From Agrobacterium arsenijevicii (lineage in GTDB: Bacteria > Pseudomonadota > Alphaproteobacteria > Rhizobiales > Rhizobiaceae), in the NCBI GenBank assembly GCA_000949895.1, contig JWIT01000008.1, positions 266,010-330,009 of the forward strand: a stretch of 64,000 nt of DNA. Direction: 5' to 3'. The translations under genes were made by a program, and so were the position numbers. The notes under the pieces are model-generated. The model was not told the DNA's origin, ran no database searches, and was given only the letters and a program-made list of their open reading frames with translations. Of the stretch, positions 24,755 to 33,861 are shown in pieces; positions within the stretch are counted from its first letter, which is position 1, and every line of letters begins with the position of its first letter.

Positions 24755-26014
24755 GTGAGGATGATTTTCCTAAACAGATATGGTTTCCCAGACCAGTCGG
24801 CAACAAGCCGGATGATATCGTCGATCGCAATCTCGCTGGCGCAGCGCGGAATGAACGTGACTGTCGTTGCCAGCCGCGAAATACACAATCATCCCGGCAG
24901 CACATTGCCGGCAACCGAGACGGTTCGGGGTGTACATATCCAACGGCTCGCAAGCGGCCGCTTCGGTCGGCACAGCCTGTTGCGTCGGAGCATTGATTAT
25001 CTTCTTTTTCAGGTACTGGCATTCGTTTGGCTTCTGCGCAATGTCGGGGCGACGGATACGGTCGTCGTCTGCACGGATCCTCCGCTCCTCTCCGTCTCGA
25101 GCAGCATCGCGATCCGCCTCAAGGGCGCATGCATGGTGAACTGGATCATGGATCTGTTTCCGGAGACCGCGGTCGAACTTGGATTTTTCAGAAAGCGGGC
25201 ACGGTGGCTTGTGCGATGGGTCACGCGGGCGCGCAACTGGTCTCTGAAGTCACCGGGGATGGTCGTCTGCCCTACCGGCAGAATGGCGGAATTCCTCATC
25301 CTGCAAGGCCTAGCAAAGGATCGCGTCAGCGTCCTGCATCACTGGTCGGATGGCGAGGAAATATATCCTGTCGCGCCCCACGACAACAGCTTGCGAAAGG
25401 CGTGGGGACTGCAGGATGTCTTTGTCGTCGGTTATTCGGGAAACTTCGGGCGGGCGCATGAGTTCGGCACGATCCTTGCTGCGGCCAAACGTCTCGAGCA
25501 CAGACAGGATATCCGGTTCCTTCTGATTGGCGGCGGACACCAGCATGCGGCCGTCAAGACTGCCGTTCAGGATCTCGGCCTTCAGAACGTCATCTTCAAA
25601 CCGCTGCAGCCAGCGGAGAATCTCGCTGAAAGCCTGAGCGTTGCGGACGTGCATCTGGTCTCGCTTCTGCCGGAACTTGAACACTGCATCATTCCAAGCA
25701 AGTTCTATGGCATCCTGGCAGCCGGTCGGCCGACGATCTTTGTCGGCGACCCGGATGGAGAAGTCCCGCGTGTTCTAAGCGCCAAGGGATGCGGCAGAAA
25801 CGTCGAAATCGGTGCGACCGACAAACTCTCCAGCATAATCGAAGAACTTTGCGACGACCTGGATACCCGCAACGCAATGGGTGATGCGGCAAGACGACTG
25901 CTTTGTGCCGAATATTCCCGAGAAAAGGCGGCGGACGCCTGGGCGGTACTGATCGCCGGATTGCAGAATGTCGAGCCTTCCAGGTCCCCTATCGCTCAAG
26001 GTATCTCGCCATGA
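24755..26014 (+). CDS. Glycosyltransferase family 4, WcaI-like
   Basis: This 419-residue GT-B enzyme adds a sugar from a nucleotide-sugar donor to the lipid-linked repeat unit at the cytoplasmic face of the inner membrane. The start MRMIFLNRYGFPDQSATS matches the WcaI-like group, whose members begin M-R-x-x-F-L-N-R-Y. It is read from GTG at 24755, with GGGAG upstream. The C-terminal half has VVGYSGNFGRAHEF, RFLLIGGGHQHA and IIPSKFYGILAAGRP, the donor-binding phrases of this group. A hydrophobic segment near residues 85-100 may contact the membrane. Its TGA overlaps the next gene's ATG, so translation is coupled. Confidence 0.86.
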   Translation: MRMIFLNRYGFPDQSATSRMISSIAISLAQRGMNVTVVASREIHNHPGSTLPATETVRGVHIQRLASGRFGRHSLLRRSIDYLLFQVLAFVWLLRNVGATDTVVVCTDPPLLSVSSSIAIRLKGACMVNWIMDLFPETAVELGFFRKRARWLVRWVTRARNWSLKSPGMVVCPTGRMAEFLILQGLAKDRVSVLHHWSDGEEIYPVAPHDNSLRKAWGLQDVFVVGYSGNFGRAHEFGTILAAAKRLEHRQDIRFLLIGGGHQHAAVKTAVQDLGLQNVIFKPLQPAENLAESLSVADVHLVSLLPELEHCIIPSKFYGILAAGRPTIFVGDPDGEVPRVLSAKGCGRNVEIGATDKLSSIIEELCDDLDTRNAMGDAARRLLCAEYSREKAADAWAVLIAGLQNVEPSRSPIAQGISP

Positions 26015-27294
26015 AAGACAAAGTCGTCGTCAGCCAGCTCGGAGCCCGCATGCATTATGCCGTGCCGAGGATCTTCGCGTCCGCAGGCCGCCTTGCCCAT
26101 TTTTATACGGATATCTGCGCGACTAAGGGCTGGCCCCGGATCGTCACGTCGTTTCCATCGACCCTTTATCCAGCGCCGGTCAAACGGCTGGCCGGTCGGC
26201 TGCCCAAGGGAGTGCCGACAGCGCTGACGACGGTATTTTCCAGCTTCGGCCTCCGCTCCGTCCTGCGCCACATGCGCACGAAAGACGTGGTCGAGGAAAC
26301 CTCTCACGCGATTTGGGCCGGGTCGCTTTTTTCCGAGATGGTCGCCCGGCGCGGCTTTCATGGCGCAGCAGGGCTGTACGCCTTCAGCGGCGACGCACTT
26401 GAACAGATGCGGGCGGCAAAGCAGCAGGGACTGTGGACGGCGGTCGAGCAGATGATCGCACCACGCGATGTCGTCGAAACGCTTTTGGCGCAGGAAATGA
26501 CGCGATTTCCCGCATGGGCAAATCAGGTGCGGGATAATCCGCATGCGCGTATATTCGCTGATCGGGAAAAAGCAGAGTGGCGTCTTGCAGACGTCATCGT
26601 CTGCCCGTCAGAATTTGTCCGCAAGCATGTCGTCGCATGCGGGGGGCCGGAAGACCGGTGTGTCGTTGTTCCCTATGGCGTCAATCCCGTTCCTGCCATC
26701 GACAGGCGGACACGCATGCCGGGGCCAATCAGGGTTCTTACCGTCGGCGAGGTCGGACTGCGCAAGGGATCGCCCTATGTCGTGGAAGCCGCCAGATTGA
26801 TGAACGGCGCCGCCCGCTTCCGGATGGCGGGCCGCGTTCGATTACCCGACGAGGTCAAGAAGCAGATTTCGCAATGGGTCGAGCTGAGAGGGATCGTCCC
26901 GCGCTCGCAGATCGCCGAAGAGTTTCGATGGGCGGATGTCTTCCTCCTGCCGTCGCTCTGCGAAGGTTCGGCTACAGCCGTCTACGAAGCGCTGGCAGCA
27001 GGCCTGCCCGTCATAACGACAGAAAACACCGGCAGCGTCGTTCGCGATGGCATCGACGGTTTCATCGTTCCCGTCTGCGACCCGCAAGCTATCGCCGCTG
27101 CGGTGCTTGAACTCGCCGACAATCCCGAGCTGAGGCAGATCATGTCCGCCAATGCCTTTTTGCGCGCCGCCGAACACACCGTGGAGTCATACGGCGAGCG
27201 GCTTCTTGCCGCCCTGCCCGGACCTCATCTGTCGCGCGCCGAGGATCTTTGCCTGACGGACGAAGCACGATACTCCGGGACCATTCAGACATGA
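26011..27294 (+). CDS. Glycosyltransferase family 4
   Basis: A 427-residue glycosyltransferase. The N-terminal half (SQLGARMHYAVPRIFASAG and a DICATKGW segment) is typical of a subset whose acceptor domain begins with a G-A-R-x-H-Y motif. The donor-binding half has VLTVGEVGLRKGSPYVVEAARL, WADVFLLPSLCEGSATAVYEALAAGLPVI and the E-x7-E pair within it, which is diagnostic for retaining GT4 enzymes. It overlaps both neighbours by ATGA (four bases), so three transferases are made from one coupled message. The donor sugar and linkage are unknown. Confidence 0.85.
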   Translation: MKDKVVVSQLGARMHYAVPRIFASAGRLAHFYTDICATKGWPRIVTSFPSTLYPAPVKRLAGRLPKGVPTALTTVFSSFGLRSVLRHMRTKDVVEETSHAIWAGSLFSEMVARRGFHGAAGLYAFSGDALEQMRAAKQQGLWTAVEQMIAPRDVVETLLAQEMTRFPAWANQVRDNPHARIFADREKAEWRLADVIVCPSEFVRKHVVACGGPEDRCVVVPYGVNPVPAIDRRTRMPGPIRVLTVGEVGLRKGSPYVVEAARLMNGAARFRMAGRVRLPDEVKKQISQWVELRGIVPRSQIAEEFRWADVFLLPSLCEGSATAVYEALAAGLPVITTENTGSVVRDGIDGFIVPVCDPQAIAAAVLELADNPELRQIMSANAFLRAAEHTVESYGERLLAALPGPHLSRAEDLCLTDEARYSGTIQT

Positions 27295-28448
27295 AGATCG
27301 TCCACGTCATTGCTTCGATCGACCCGAAACATGGCGGACTGCAAGCCGTCGCCATGCGCATCGCCGCGGCACAGACGGCACTGGGCCTGGATGTCCATAT
27401 CGTCAGCTACGGTGACGCTGCCATCGAAGCTCAAGTCAAGGAAATCGGTCGCAGCATACCGCATTTCGCGAATATCCACTGGCATCTCCTGCCGCCTGCC
27501 GGGAGGCTGGAAACACTTTTCTGCTTCCAGGGCCGGCGCGCACTGAAAGCCGTGCTGAAAGATGCCTCCTTCGTGCATATTCATGGCGTATGGGAGCCTT
27601 TTCTGCTCAATGCTTCCAAGCTGGCCCGCACCGCTGGCGTACCCTACTGCATTTGCCCTGCCGGCATGCTGGATCATTGGAGCCTTGGGCAGCGATCGTG
27701 GAAAAAGAAAATCGCTCTGATGCTCTGCTATCGGAAGATGCTGAACGAGGCCGCTTTCCTGCATCTGCTGAACGTCGATGAAATGGCAGCCGTTGAGCCG
27801 CTGAAGTTTCAGGCACGAAATCTGATCATACCGAATGGTGTTTTCGCCGAGGAATTCGATCCCCTGCCCGACAGAGGTCATTTCAAGCGGAAAATCGCTT
27901 TGACGCCCGGCAGGCGTTACATTCTGTTCCTTTCGCGCTTGCACATCAAAAAGGGTGTGGACATTCTTGCCACGGCCTTTGCGGCAATCTGTGACACCTA
28001 TCTCGACGTTGATCTCGTCATCGCTGGTCCACCGGGTGGAGCGGAGGGCAACCTTTTGTCCCTGATCGAAAAATTCAACATCCAATCCCGCGTCTTTCTG
28101 GTCGGGGCCATTTACGGCGAGACGAAGCTCGAAGCAATGGTTGATGCCGACTGCTTCTGCCTGCCAAGCCGACAGGAGGGTTTCAGCATGGCGATCACCG
28201 AAGCGCTCGCCTGCGGGACACCTGTTGTGATCACTGATCAGTGTCATTTTCCTGAAGTTGGTTCTGCTGATGCCGGGCTTATCGTCTCAGTTGATGCGGC
28301 CGAAGTTGCCAGAGCTTTGGCAAGTGTTCTCAGCAATCCCGCCAAAGCAAGGACGATGGGCGAAAACGGTCGCCGACTTGTGCTGGAGAAATTCACCTGG
28401 CCAGCCATCGCCCATGCCACTCTTGAAGGTTATCGACTTAGCGCGTAA
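27291..28448 (+). CDS. Glycosyltransferase family 4
   Basis: This 385-residue GT-B glycosyltransferase opens MKIVHVIASIDPKHGGLQ, the Gly-rich acceptor loop. Its donor domain has ILFLSRLHIKKGVDILATAF, a DLVIAGPPGG segment and the catalytic E-x7-E within SRQEGFSMAITEALACGTPVV. The phrase VHIHGVWEPF and PAGMLDHWSLG place it in the group often found in polysaccharide loci. Its last 19 bases overlap the end of the convergent acetyltransferase gene, so the two coding ends share DNA. It is the third gene of the coupled transferase trio. Confidence 0.86.
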   Translation: MKIVHVIASIDPKHGGLQAVAMRIAAAQTALGLDVHIVSYGDAAIEAQVKEIGRSIPHFANIHWHLLPPAGRLETLFCFQGRRALKAVLKDASFVHIHGVWEPFLLNASKLARTAGVPYCICPAGMLDHWSLGQRSWKKKIALMLCYRKMLNEAAFLHLLNVDEMAAVEPLKFQARNLIIPNGVFAEEFDPLPDRGHFKRKIALTPGRRYILFLSRLHIKKGVDILATAFAAICDTYLDVDLVIAGPPGGAEGNLLSLIEKFNIQSRVFLVGAIYGETKLEAMVDADCFCLPSRQEGFSMAITEALACGTPVVITDQCHFPEVGSADAGLIVSVDAAEVARALASVLSNPAKARTMGENGRRLVLEKFTWPAIAHATLEGYRLSA

Positions 28449-29038
28449 GAAGCAGCCGCTTCCTGACAACGGGAGCCGACAGGTCTGGCTGGGTTGCCGA
28501 CATAGATCGTCCAGGGCTCCAGAGATTTCGCCGTGACGGCGCGCGCACCGAGAACAGCCCCCTTGCCGATGACGACACCAGGCCCGACGAAGGCTTCCGC
28601 AGCCACCCAGGCGTCGTCCTCGATCACCACCGGTCGCGTCAACAGGGGAAACGCGCTGTCCTGAACATCATGCGAACCGGTGCACAGATGGGCACGCTGC
28701 GAGACGGAGGCAAATTGGCCGATGGTGATCGTGTCGACGTTGTAGCAGATCACGCCAGGCCCGAGAGATGAATGACGTTCCATGACGAGGTGCCCCGGCC
28801 ACCACACGATCGCCTTGGAATGCACCATCGCGGTGGAATGCAGGCGCGCGCCGAAACGGCGCAGGAGAAAATTGCGCCAGCGGCGCATCGGCGGCGGCGT
28901 CCAGGAGGCAAGAAGCCGCCACACGATCATCCAGACCAGCCGTTTCAGCCGGAAACGCAGTGCAAAAGTCGGACCTCCGAAGCGCGGCAGGGGCGTCGTT
29001 GCGTGCTGGAAGCCGGGATCGTCGTATCGTGAGCGCAT
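28430..29038 (-). CDS. Left-handed beta-helix O-acetyltransferase, WcaF-like
   Basis: A 202-residue acetyl-CoA-dependent transferase expected to decorate a sugar of the polysaccharide. An N-terminal helical part (about residues 1-65, with an amphipathic WMIVWRLLASW segment) precedes hexapeptide repeats from about residue 70 to 185, including VICYNVDTITIGQFASVSQ and VVIGKGAVLGARAVTAKS. The catalytic His is likely in the GSHDVQDS loop, as in the NodL/WcaF group. The closing IYVGNPARPVG is typical. It is the last gene of a leftward operon that starts with the WecA-like gene. Confidence 0.84.
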   Translation of the reverse strand: MRSRYDDPGFQHATTPLPRFGGPTFALRFRLKRLVWMIVWRLLASWTPPPMRRWRNFLLRRFGARLHSTAMVHSKAIVWWPGHLVMERHSSLGPGVICYNVDTITIGQFASVSQRAHLCTGSHDVQDSAFPLLTRPVVIEDDAWVAAEAFVGPGVVIGKGAVLGARAVTAKSLEPWTIYVGNPARPVGSRCQEAAASYALSR

Positions 29039-29041
29039 CGC

Positions 29042-30319
29042 CTACCCTCCCGCTTGAGACGTCAAAGATGGTATCTCGTATCGACGCTGCTGCTCGCGAG
29101 CGGGTATAACGGCAAATGCCAGCGCCGGCACGGCGAACATCAGCATATGCACCCAGACCATAAGAACCCAGTCGGTCTGATGCGATATGGCATGCATGGA
29201 AGGTATGATCGACAAAAGATAGGTGAATTGCGCTGCGAACTCGCCCAGGTTCGCGGTCACCCAGATCCGGCGCATCAGATAAGCGAGCAGGAAAAATTTG
29301 AATGCTCCCAAATACCAGAAGGACTCGAACGCATCAGCCATTCCGGTCTCCGTCGTTCCAAGGACGGGATTGTAGTCGCGCGATTGGACCGGCACCGGCA
29401 GCATGAAGGATCGCTTGACCTCCATGCCAACGAGTTGCGCGGGCACGAAGTTGAACACCAGCCTGTTCCAGTGGAACTTGCCGTAGTCGAATTGCAGGGT
29501 GGTTGCGGTGTTGTCGATCCGCATAATCGCATTGCGCATCTCGTCGCCGCCGTCGCGGAACACTTTTTCAAGATTGCCGACGAAATCTATCTTCTTGATG
29601 TCATCCCAGACGGGCGCAGCATTGGCCTTGGTAATGGCGCGGTAATCACCCATGCTGTTCATCGACAATGTGCCGAGGAAAAGTGCCACGATCACGAGGA
29701 TGCGCGGGATCGCCCGCCCCTTGTAAAACCACCAGGCCAGCGCGAACATCATGATGAGTTCCACCGCTTCGGCGCGCTTTCCTGTTATCACGATGCGATC
29801 CAGGTAGAAGACGAGATCGAACGCGAGGACAACCAGCGCCAGCCAGGAAAACCGGCGTGCAAGGCAAAGCACCGCAATGGCCAGACCATAACTCAACAGC
29901 CGCGAAAAGAAGATGTACATGACCGGAACACCGGTCATCTGCACCGCAATGGTCAACTCTCCCGGCAGTCGGCTGAGCTGGAAATAGAAGTATGCGCCGG
30001 CGACCGAGAGAACGGCTGCAACGATCAGCAGACGTGTTTCATCGAAATCGATACGGAAGAATGAAAAGGGTTTTGCCGTTCTGCTCCATCCCCACCAGCA
30101 CATGAAAAGGCACAGCATCATGAAGAGCGCGGCTCTGGCGAACGCGCCTTCCGGCAGGAACCTTTCTGATGCCAGGCCGGGAATCTGCGGCATGATGAAA
30201 CTGAACGTGATGACGCCGGTCAGAAACGGGAACTCATAAATCCGCTCCCGACGGGTCATTCCCCAACAAATGAGCAGGAGAACACCACCGAACAGGCAAA
30301 GAACCAGGAGCGTATTCAT
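29042..30319 (-). CDS. Probable polysaccharide polymerase (Wzy-like membrane protein)
   Basis: A 425-residue, strongly hydrophobic protein with roughly ten to twelve helices and a long non-membrane loop at about residues 215-315. That loop holds NSMGDYRAITKANAAP, a run of charged residues and PVPVQSRDYNPV. This topology, and a locus otherwise complete for Wzx/Wzy assembly, fits a Wzy polymerase, a class too divergent for motif identification. It should join lipid-linked repeat units in the periplasm. The start at 30319 overlaps the upstream stop by ATGA; the longer frame reaching 30607 runs through the preceding gene in another frame and is rejected. Confidence 0.6.
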   Translation of the reverse strand: MNTLLVLCLFGGVLLLICWGMTRRERIYEFPFLTGVITFSFIMPQIPGLASERFLPEGAFARAALFMMLCLFMCWWGWSRTAKPFSFFRIDFDETRLLIVAAVLSVAGAYFYFQLSRLPGELTIAVQMTGVPVMYIFFSRLLSYGLAIAVLCLARRFSWLALVVLAFDLVFYLDRIVITGKRAEAVELIMMFALAWWFYKGRAIPRILVIVALFLGTLSMNSMGDYRAITKANAAPVWDDIKKIDFVGNLEKVFRDGGDEMRNAIMRIDNTATTLQFDYGKFHWNRLVFNFVPAQLVGMEVKRSFMLPVPVQSRDYNPVLGTTETGMADAFESFWYLGAFKFFLLAYLMRRIWVTANLGEFAAQFTYLLSIIPSMHAISHQTDWVLMVWVHMLMFAVPALAFAVIPAREQQRRYEIPSLTSQAGG

Positions 30320-31014
30320 GAAGCGAGCCCCACCTGAACCGGAGGCAAATCCCGCACGAAGCTGCTTCTGAGGTCGTAGAACAACGTCTTGGCGTATTCC
30401 TTGAACACCTGCACCCCGTCTGCATCGACGGCAAGCCGCCACAGCGACACGGTTCGTTGCGCAGGAAGGGAAACCCACTGGATTTGAGGCATCACAAATC
30501 TGAAGCGCTTTACCGCACGCCGTGAATGAAACCAGCTCGTGACCAGAATGGCGCGTTTTGCTCCCATTCCAATCAGCTGCGGCTGTGCGAACGTCGCGTT
30601 TTCCCAAGTGCTAACCGAAAGACATTCCGTTGTAATGACTGCGAAATCGACCCCCATCTGCACCAGCATGTCGCGGATGACGTCGCAATCCCCGTAGCCA
30701 GTCACCAGAACGAAGGGCGCCCTTCCCTCGTGCCATAGTTTTGCGGCCTGGGCAGCACGGGGAGGACCGTCTCCGCCCAGAACCACAATGACGTCGGCTT
30801 GCGCAGGCGGATCCTCAACGACAAGCAGCGATCCCGCTGAAACGAGTGCCAGACCATAGAGCCCGATTGCAGTCAGCATCGTCAGGCCCAGGAAAATTGC
30901 GTTCCGTTTCAACGGCAAAGCATCTTTCATGTATTGCGAAACGCGCGAAGGCGAAGGCCTTCCTTTCGCAACGGGCTTTGAGGAGGTTCGTGGTCCGGGC
31001 CACGGCGCTTTCAT
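30316..31014 (-). CDS. YdcF/ElyC/SanA-like DUF218 membrane protein
   Basis: A 232-residue protein with a cytoplasmic N-terminus (about 38 residues), a single membrane helix (FLGLTMLTAIGLYGLALVS) and a periplasmic DUF218 domain. The domain has VIVVLGGDGPPRAAQAAKLW, FVLVTGYGD, a TECLSVSTWENATFAQP segment and VTSWFHSRRAV. These match the nucleotide-like pocket and conserved acidic and His residues of the family, linked to cell-envelope and undecaprenyl-phosphate metabolism in E. coli. A role in lipid-carrier handling would fit the locus but is inference. It lies six bases after the WecA-like gene. Confidence 0.76.
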   Translation of the reverse strand: MKAPWPGPRTSSKPVAKGRPSPSRVSQYMKDALPLKRNAIFLGLTMLTAIGLYGLALVSAGSLLVVEDPPAQADVIVVLGGDGPPRAAQAAKLWHEGRAPFVLVTGYGDCDVIRDMLVQMGVDFAVITTECLSVSTWENATFAQPQLIGMGAKRAILVTSWFHSRRAVKRFRFVMPQIQWVSLPAQRTVSLWRLAVDADGVQVFKEYAKTLFYDLRSSFVRDLPPVQVGLAS

Positions 31015-31020
31015 GATCGA

Positions 31021-32166
31021 TTACTCTTCATTCGTCGATTGCATGGCTCTTGGTTCCGGCACGGCGCTGGCGGCAACCGGCCGACGCGCTACCTCGCGGT
31101 AGAGATCGAAATTTCCCTTATGAAGCCAGGTTTTCGAGAGATAGCCCGTCGCGGCAAGGACGAATGCGGTGTGAAGGGCAATCGGTACGAGAAGGCCGGC
31201 GGCCATCAATTCCGCCGGGATATTGGCTTTGATTCCGGCAAAACCGATGCTTCCACAAATGAAGGAAATTACGACCAGCGTGTTCGTTGCCGCCGCCGGT
31301 GAAAAACCGTAGTCCAGCAGCAGGTGATGAAAGTGCCAGCGATCGGCCGACATTGGACTGCGACCATGCATGATACGACGGACAATCAGGCTTAGCGTAT
31401 CGGTGATCGGCAAGATGACGATCCAGAGCAGTGCCGGAAAGGACACCGTGGGACTTGTGGTTGCAAGCAGGACGATCACGTAGGCGATCGTTGCGCCCAG
31501 CGCGGTGCTGCCCGCATCACCGAGGAATATGCTTGCCCTTGCGCGCCATGGACTGCGCATGTTGAAAACCAGAAAAGCGCAGAGGCATACCGCGAGTGCC
31601 TGAAGCGGCGGGATGATGTCGCGGATGTCTGCGATAGCAGCCACGATCATCAACCAGATCAACGCGACGCCCGCAGTGCCACCTGCAAGCCCGTCAACAC
31701 CATCAAGCATATTCCACGAATTCACCAGTCCCGTCACAAAGAGAACTCCGATGACGAAAAACAGCGGCAGGAACAAATCCGAATGCTGCGTGAAAAGCAC
31801 GCCGACGGAGAGAGAGCCGATATCGGCACCGCCCACCAGGGCAATCGCCATTGCCAGTTGCATGACAAGGCGTCCTGTTGCGGGCAGCGGCCGGCGATCA
31901 TCGACGACGCCCATCAGCAGGATGACCGCCAGCCCGAGCCAGAAGTTCATGCCGAGAGCCGCGTTCCACCCTCCAACGAAGGCGGAAACGGCGAAAGCGG
32001 CGAAGATTGCAATGCCGCCGCAAAGCGGAACGATCCCGGTATGGCGCTTGCGGATTGCATCGGGGCGATCCACGAGCTGAAACGCAATGGTCAGGCGCCG
32101 GAGAATGACAATGAACGATACGCACAGGATGAAAGTAGCGATGGTGTTGAAGAGTATCCCCGACAT
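31021..32166 (-). CDS. WecA/MraY-like polyprenyl-phosphate sugar-1-phosphate transferase
   Basis: This 381-residue enzyme, about ten or eleven helices, probably starts the polysaccharide unit by moving a hexosamine- or hexose-1-phosphate from a UDP-sugar to undecaprenyl phosphate. Family motifs are present in order: GMVDDRRPL-like GVVDDRRPL near residue 86, NMLDGVDGLAGG (near 155), FLGDAGSTALG, and the His-rich SADRWHFHHLLLDYG near 270. These supply the Mg2+ and nucleotide ligands. The start at 32166 has AGGGG upstream and avoids the implausible 39-residue leader of the longer frame. It heads the leftward operon with the DUF218, polymerase and acetyltransferase genes. Confidence 0.87.
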   Translation of the reverse strand: MSGILFNTIATFILCVSFIVILRRLTIAFQLVDRPDAIRKRHTGIVPLCGGIAIFAAFAVSAFVGGWNAALGMNFWLGLAVILLMGVVDDRRPLPATGRLVMQLAMAIALVGGADIGSLSVGVLFTQHSDLFLPLFFVIGVLFVTGLVNSWNMLDGVDGLAGGTAGVALIWLMIVAAIADIRDIIPPLQALAVCLCAFLVFNMRSPWRARASIFLGDAGSTALGATIAYVIVLLATTSPTVSFPALLWIVILPITDTLSLIVRRIMHGRSPMSADRWHFHHLLLDYGFSPAAATNTLVVISFICGSIGFAGIKANIPAELMAAGLLVPIALHTAFVLAATGYLSKTWLHKGNFDLYREVARRPVAASAVPEPRAMQSTNEE

Positions 32167-32523
32167 GTCTGATCCCCTCGCTAGAACCTGGCGGTGCATT
32201 TGCAACGATATTCGACTCCCGACGATCCTAAAAAACACTGGCCCTGAGGGGTATGCGGGCAAAAGGAGTGTGGAATCCACCAAAGGGAGAGGGTGTCGAA
32301 ATTAACGTCTACCCTCCCTACGTCCGAACCGGATCGACCATCGAAAGAGCTAGAGCATTTCCAGTAAAAGTGCGTAGCGGTTTTACGTCCGGAAAATGCG
32401 CGAAAACAAAGATCTAGAGCGCGTCCAACGATTCCGTTTAAACAGGACGCGCTCTAGGGCCGAGACCTTGACCGTGGGCAACCACGAATGAAAAGCCGGG
32501 GTTAAGCAGTATCGTCGGAGCGA
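32167..32523. other. Gene-free stretch holding a dispersed repeat
   Basis: This stretch holds the promoter side of the WecA-like operon near 32167-32340, then the repeat copy at 32350-32457 and about 65 bases up to the GH140-like gene's stop. No frame with coding character. Confidence 0.6.
32350..32457 (+). repeat. Dispersed intergenic repeat, copy A
   Basis: A 108-base element bounded by CTAGAG and CTCTAG. Its right part is a perfect 13-bp inverted repeat, CTAGAGCGCGTCC (32414-32426) and GGACGCGCTCTAG (32445-32457), around an 18-base loop with GATTCCGTTTAAA. The left part has GCATTTCCAGTAAAAG and GTAGCGGTTTTACGTCC. A second copy lies at 57001-57107. Elements starting like this are scattered between genes in rhizobial genomes; that statement is from memory, the pairing here is directly visible. 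Confidence 0.85.
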
Positions 32524-33861
32524 TCATTCCCGAGCGGAGAGAATGGCGATCCAGTCCTGAAAGCCGAAAGCATTCGACGATGCCGGCACCGGCACGTTGC
32601 GAAGGCCATTGCGGCCGAGATGCTCGATCGGCTCGACGTAAAGTCCATTCGACGGATCATACCAGCGAAGGGTTTTCTCGCCGGCTGCCAGACGGTCGAG
32701 ATCGACGGTGACAGAGGGAGCGTCGACATAGATCAAGGCGAACGACCCGTCTTTGTCGCGCGCAGCGAATGCTCCCGCATCGCTTTTCAGCACGCTGCCC
32801 TGATCGGGCACGAGCTTCCACCATGCCAGTTGATTGAAAAGCGCGGCCAGATGCGTGATGCTTTGAGCGCCACGGCTGTTCAGTGAATCTTGCCAACTGT
32901 CATGCGCTTTATAAAGTCCGGCAGCGGAAAAATGCCAGACCGGATTGTTGCCGAAGAGCTGACCGCTCGCTCCCGAAAGCAGTGCACCGTAGGCAATAAG
33001 ACGAACCTGACGCTCCTTGACATCGTTCTCGCCTTCATACGCGCCTTCGATGAGGAAAAAAGGACGTCGCGGTCCAGATCGGTAACGATCCAGCGCCGCC
33101 GCCGCGACATTGTGGTACGTATAAACCGAGTCGATATCGAGCCAGGATGCATCCCGCCAAAAATCGCTCGTCACGGTATCCGGATTGCCATGCACGGTCT
33201 GCAATGCCGAAGGATTGGCTTCTGCGATCCCCATTGCAACAGCCATGACCAGATTACGATCGGGCGGATTGTAATCCCCGCCCTGCACCCAGATTATGTT
33301 CGGGTACTTCGCAAAACGTTGCCCGACATAGCGTCCATAGGCCCGCAGCTTTTCTGGCCCGGCCGCGACCATTTTTTCATACCATCCTTCGGGGCCACCG
33401 CGCGCGCCGTTATAGGCCGGACAGAGAAGCACCAGCAGGTTGCGACTGGCGGCTGCCTTTATGAAAGTTTCGGCCCGGTCGAAATAGGCCTCGTTCGGTC
33501 GATCGAACGGCTCGTCGACAAAAGGTTTCTCGCCGTAGAAGTTTGCCGGCGCCTTGCGGGAGAACTGATGTTCGATCAAAGATACAAGGACAGTGTTGAA
33601 GCCCTGTCGCTTTCGGGTTTCCAGATAAAGTTCCGCATCGGGGATAGAGGCATCCCCGATGAGTGACCAAGCACTGTCCCCGACAATCAGGAATGGCTGC
33701 CCCTTGCTGTCCTCGAGATAACGACCGTCCTGCGCCGTCCGGAGCGGAAAAGCGGTATCCTGTGCAATACAGGTCGAAAACATGCATAGCCAAAGAAGGA
33801 AGACGCTGGATATATAGCCAAGCCGCCCGTCATCGCCGATCATCACGTCAGAGCCGTTCAC
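32524..33861 (-). CDS. Secreted glycoside hydrolase, GH140/apiosidase-like (DUF4038)
   Basis: A 445-residue protein with a signal sequence (YISSVFLLWLCMFSTCIAQD). The catalytic TIM barrel (about residues 45-340) has the DUF4038 start (RYLEDSKGQPFLIVGDSAWSL), NTVLVSLIEHQF, NIIWVQGGDYNP (acid/base Asp-like position) and FFLIEGAYEGE (probable nucleophile Glu). A C-terminal beta domain includes LRWYDPSNGLY. GH140 enzymes cut apiose-containing or related plant glycans; in an exopolysaccharide locus a role in trimming or releasing the polymer is more likely. The start is either GTG at 33861, which overlaps the upstream gene by 14 bases, or the ATG at 33843. Confidence 0.78.
   Translation of the reverse strand: MNGSDVMIGDDGRLGYISSVFLLWLCMFSTCIAQDTAFPLRTAQDGRYLEDSKGQPFLIVGDSAWSLIGDASIPDAELYLETRKRQGFNTVLVSLIEHQFSRKAPANFYGEKPFVDEPFDRPNEAYFDRAETFIKAAASRNLLVLLCPAYNGARGGPEGWYEKMVAAGPEKLRAYGRYVGQRFAKYPNIIWVQGGDYNPPDRNLVMAVAMGIAEANPSALQTVHGNPDTVTSDFWRDASWLDIDSVYTYHNVAAAALDRYRSGPRRPFFLIEGAYEGENDVKERQVRLIAYGALLSGASGQLFGNNPVWHFSAAGLYKAHDSWQDSLNSRGAQSITHLAALFNQLAWWKLVPDQGSVLKSDAGAFAARDKDGSFALIYVDAPSVTVDLDRLAAGEKTLRWYDPSNGLYVEPIEHLGRNGLRNVPVPASSNAFGFQDWIAILSARE

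Noticed and set aside
30320..30607. Upstream extension of the polymerase frame
   Set aside because: It runs through the DUF218 gene in another frame; the overlapping ATGA start at 30319 is natural.
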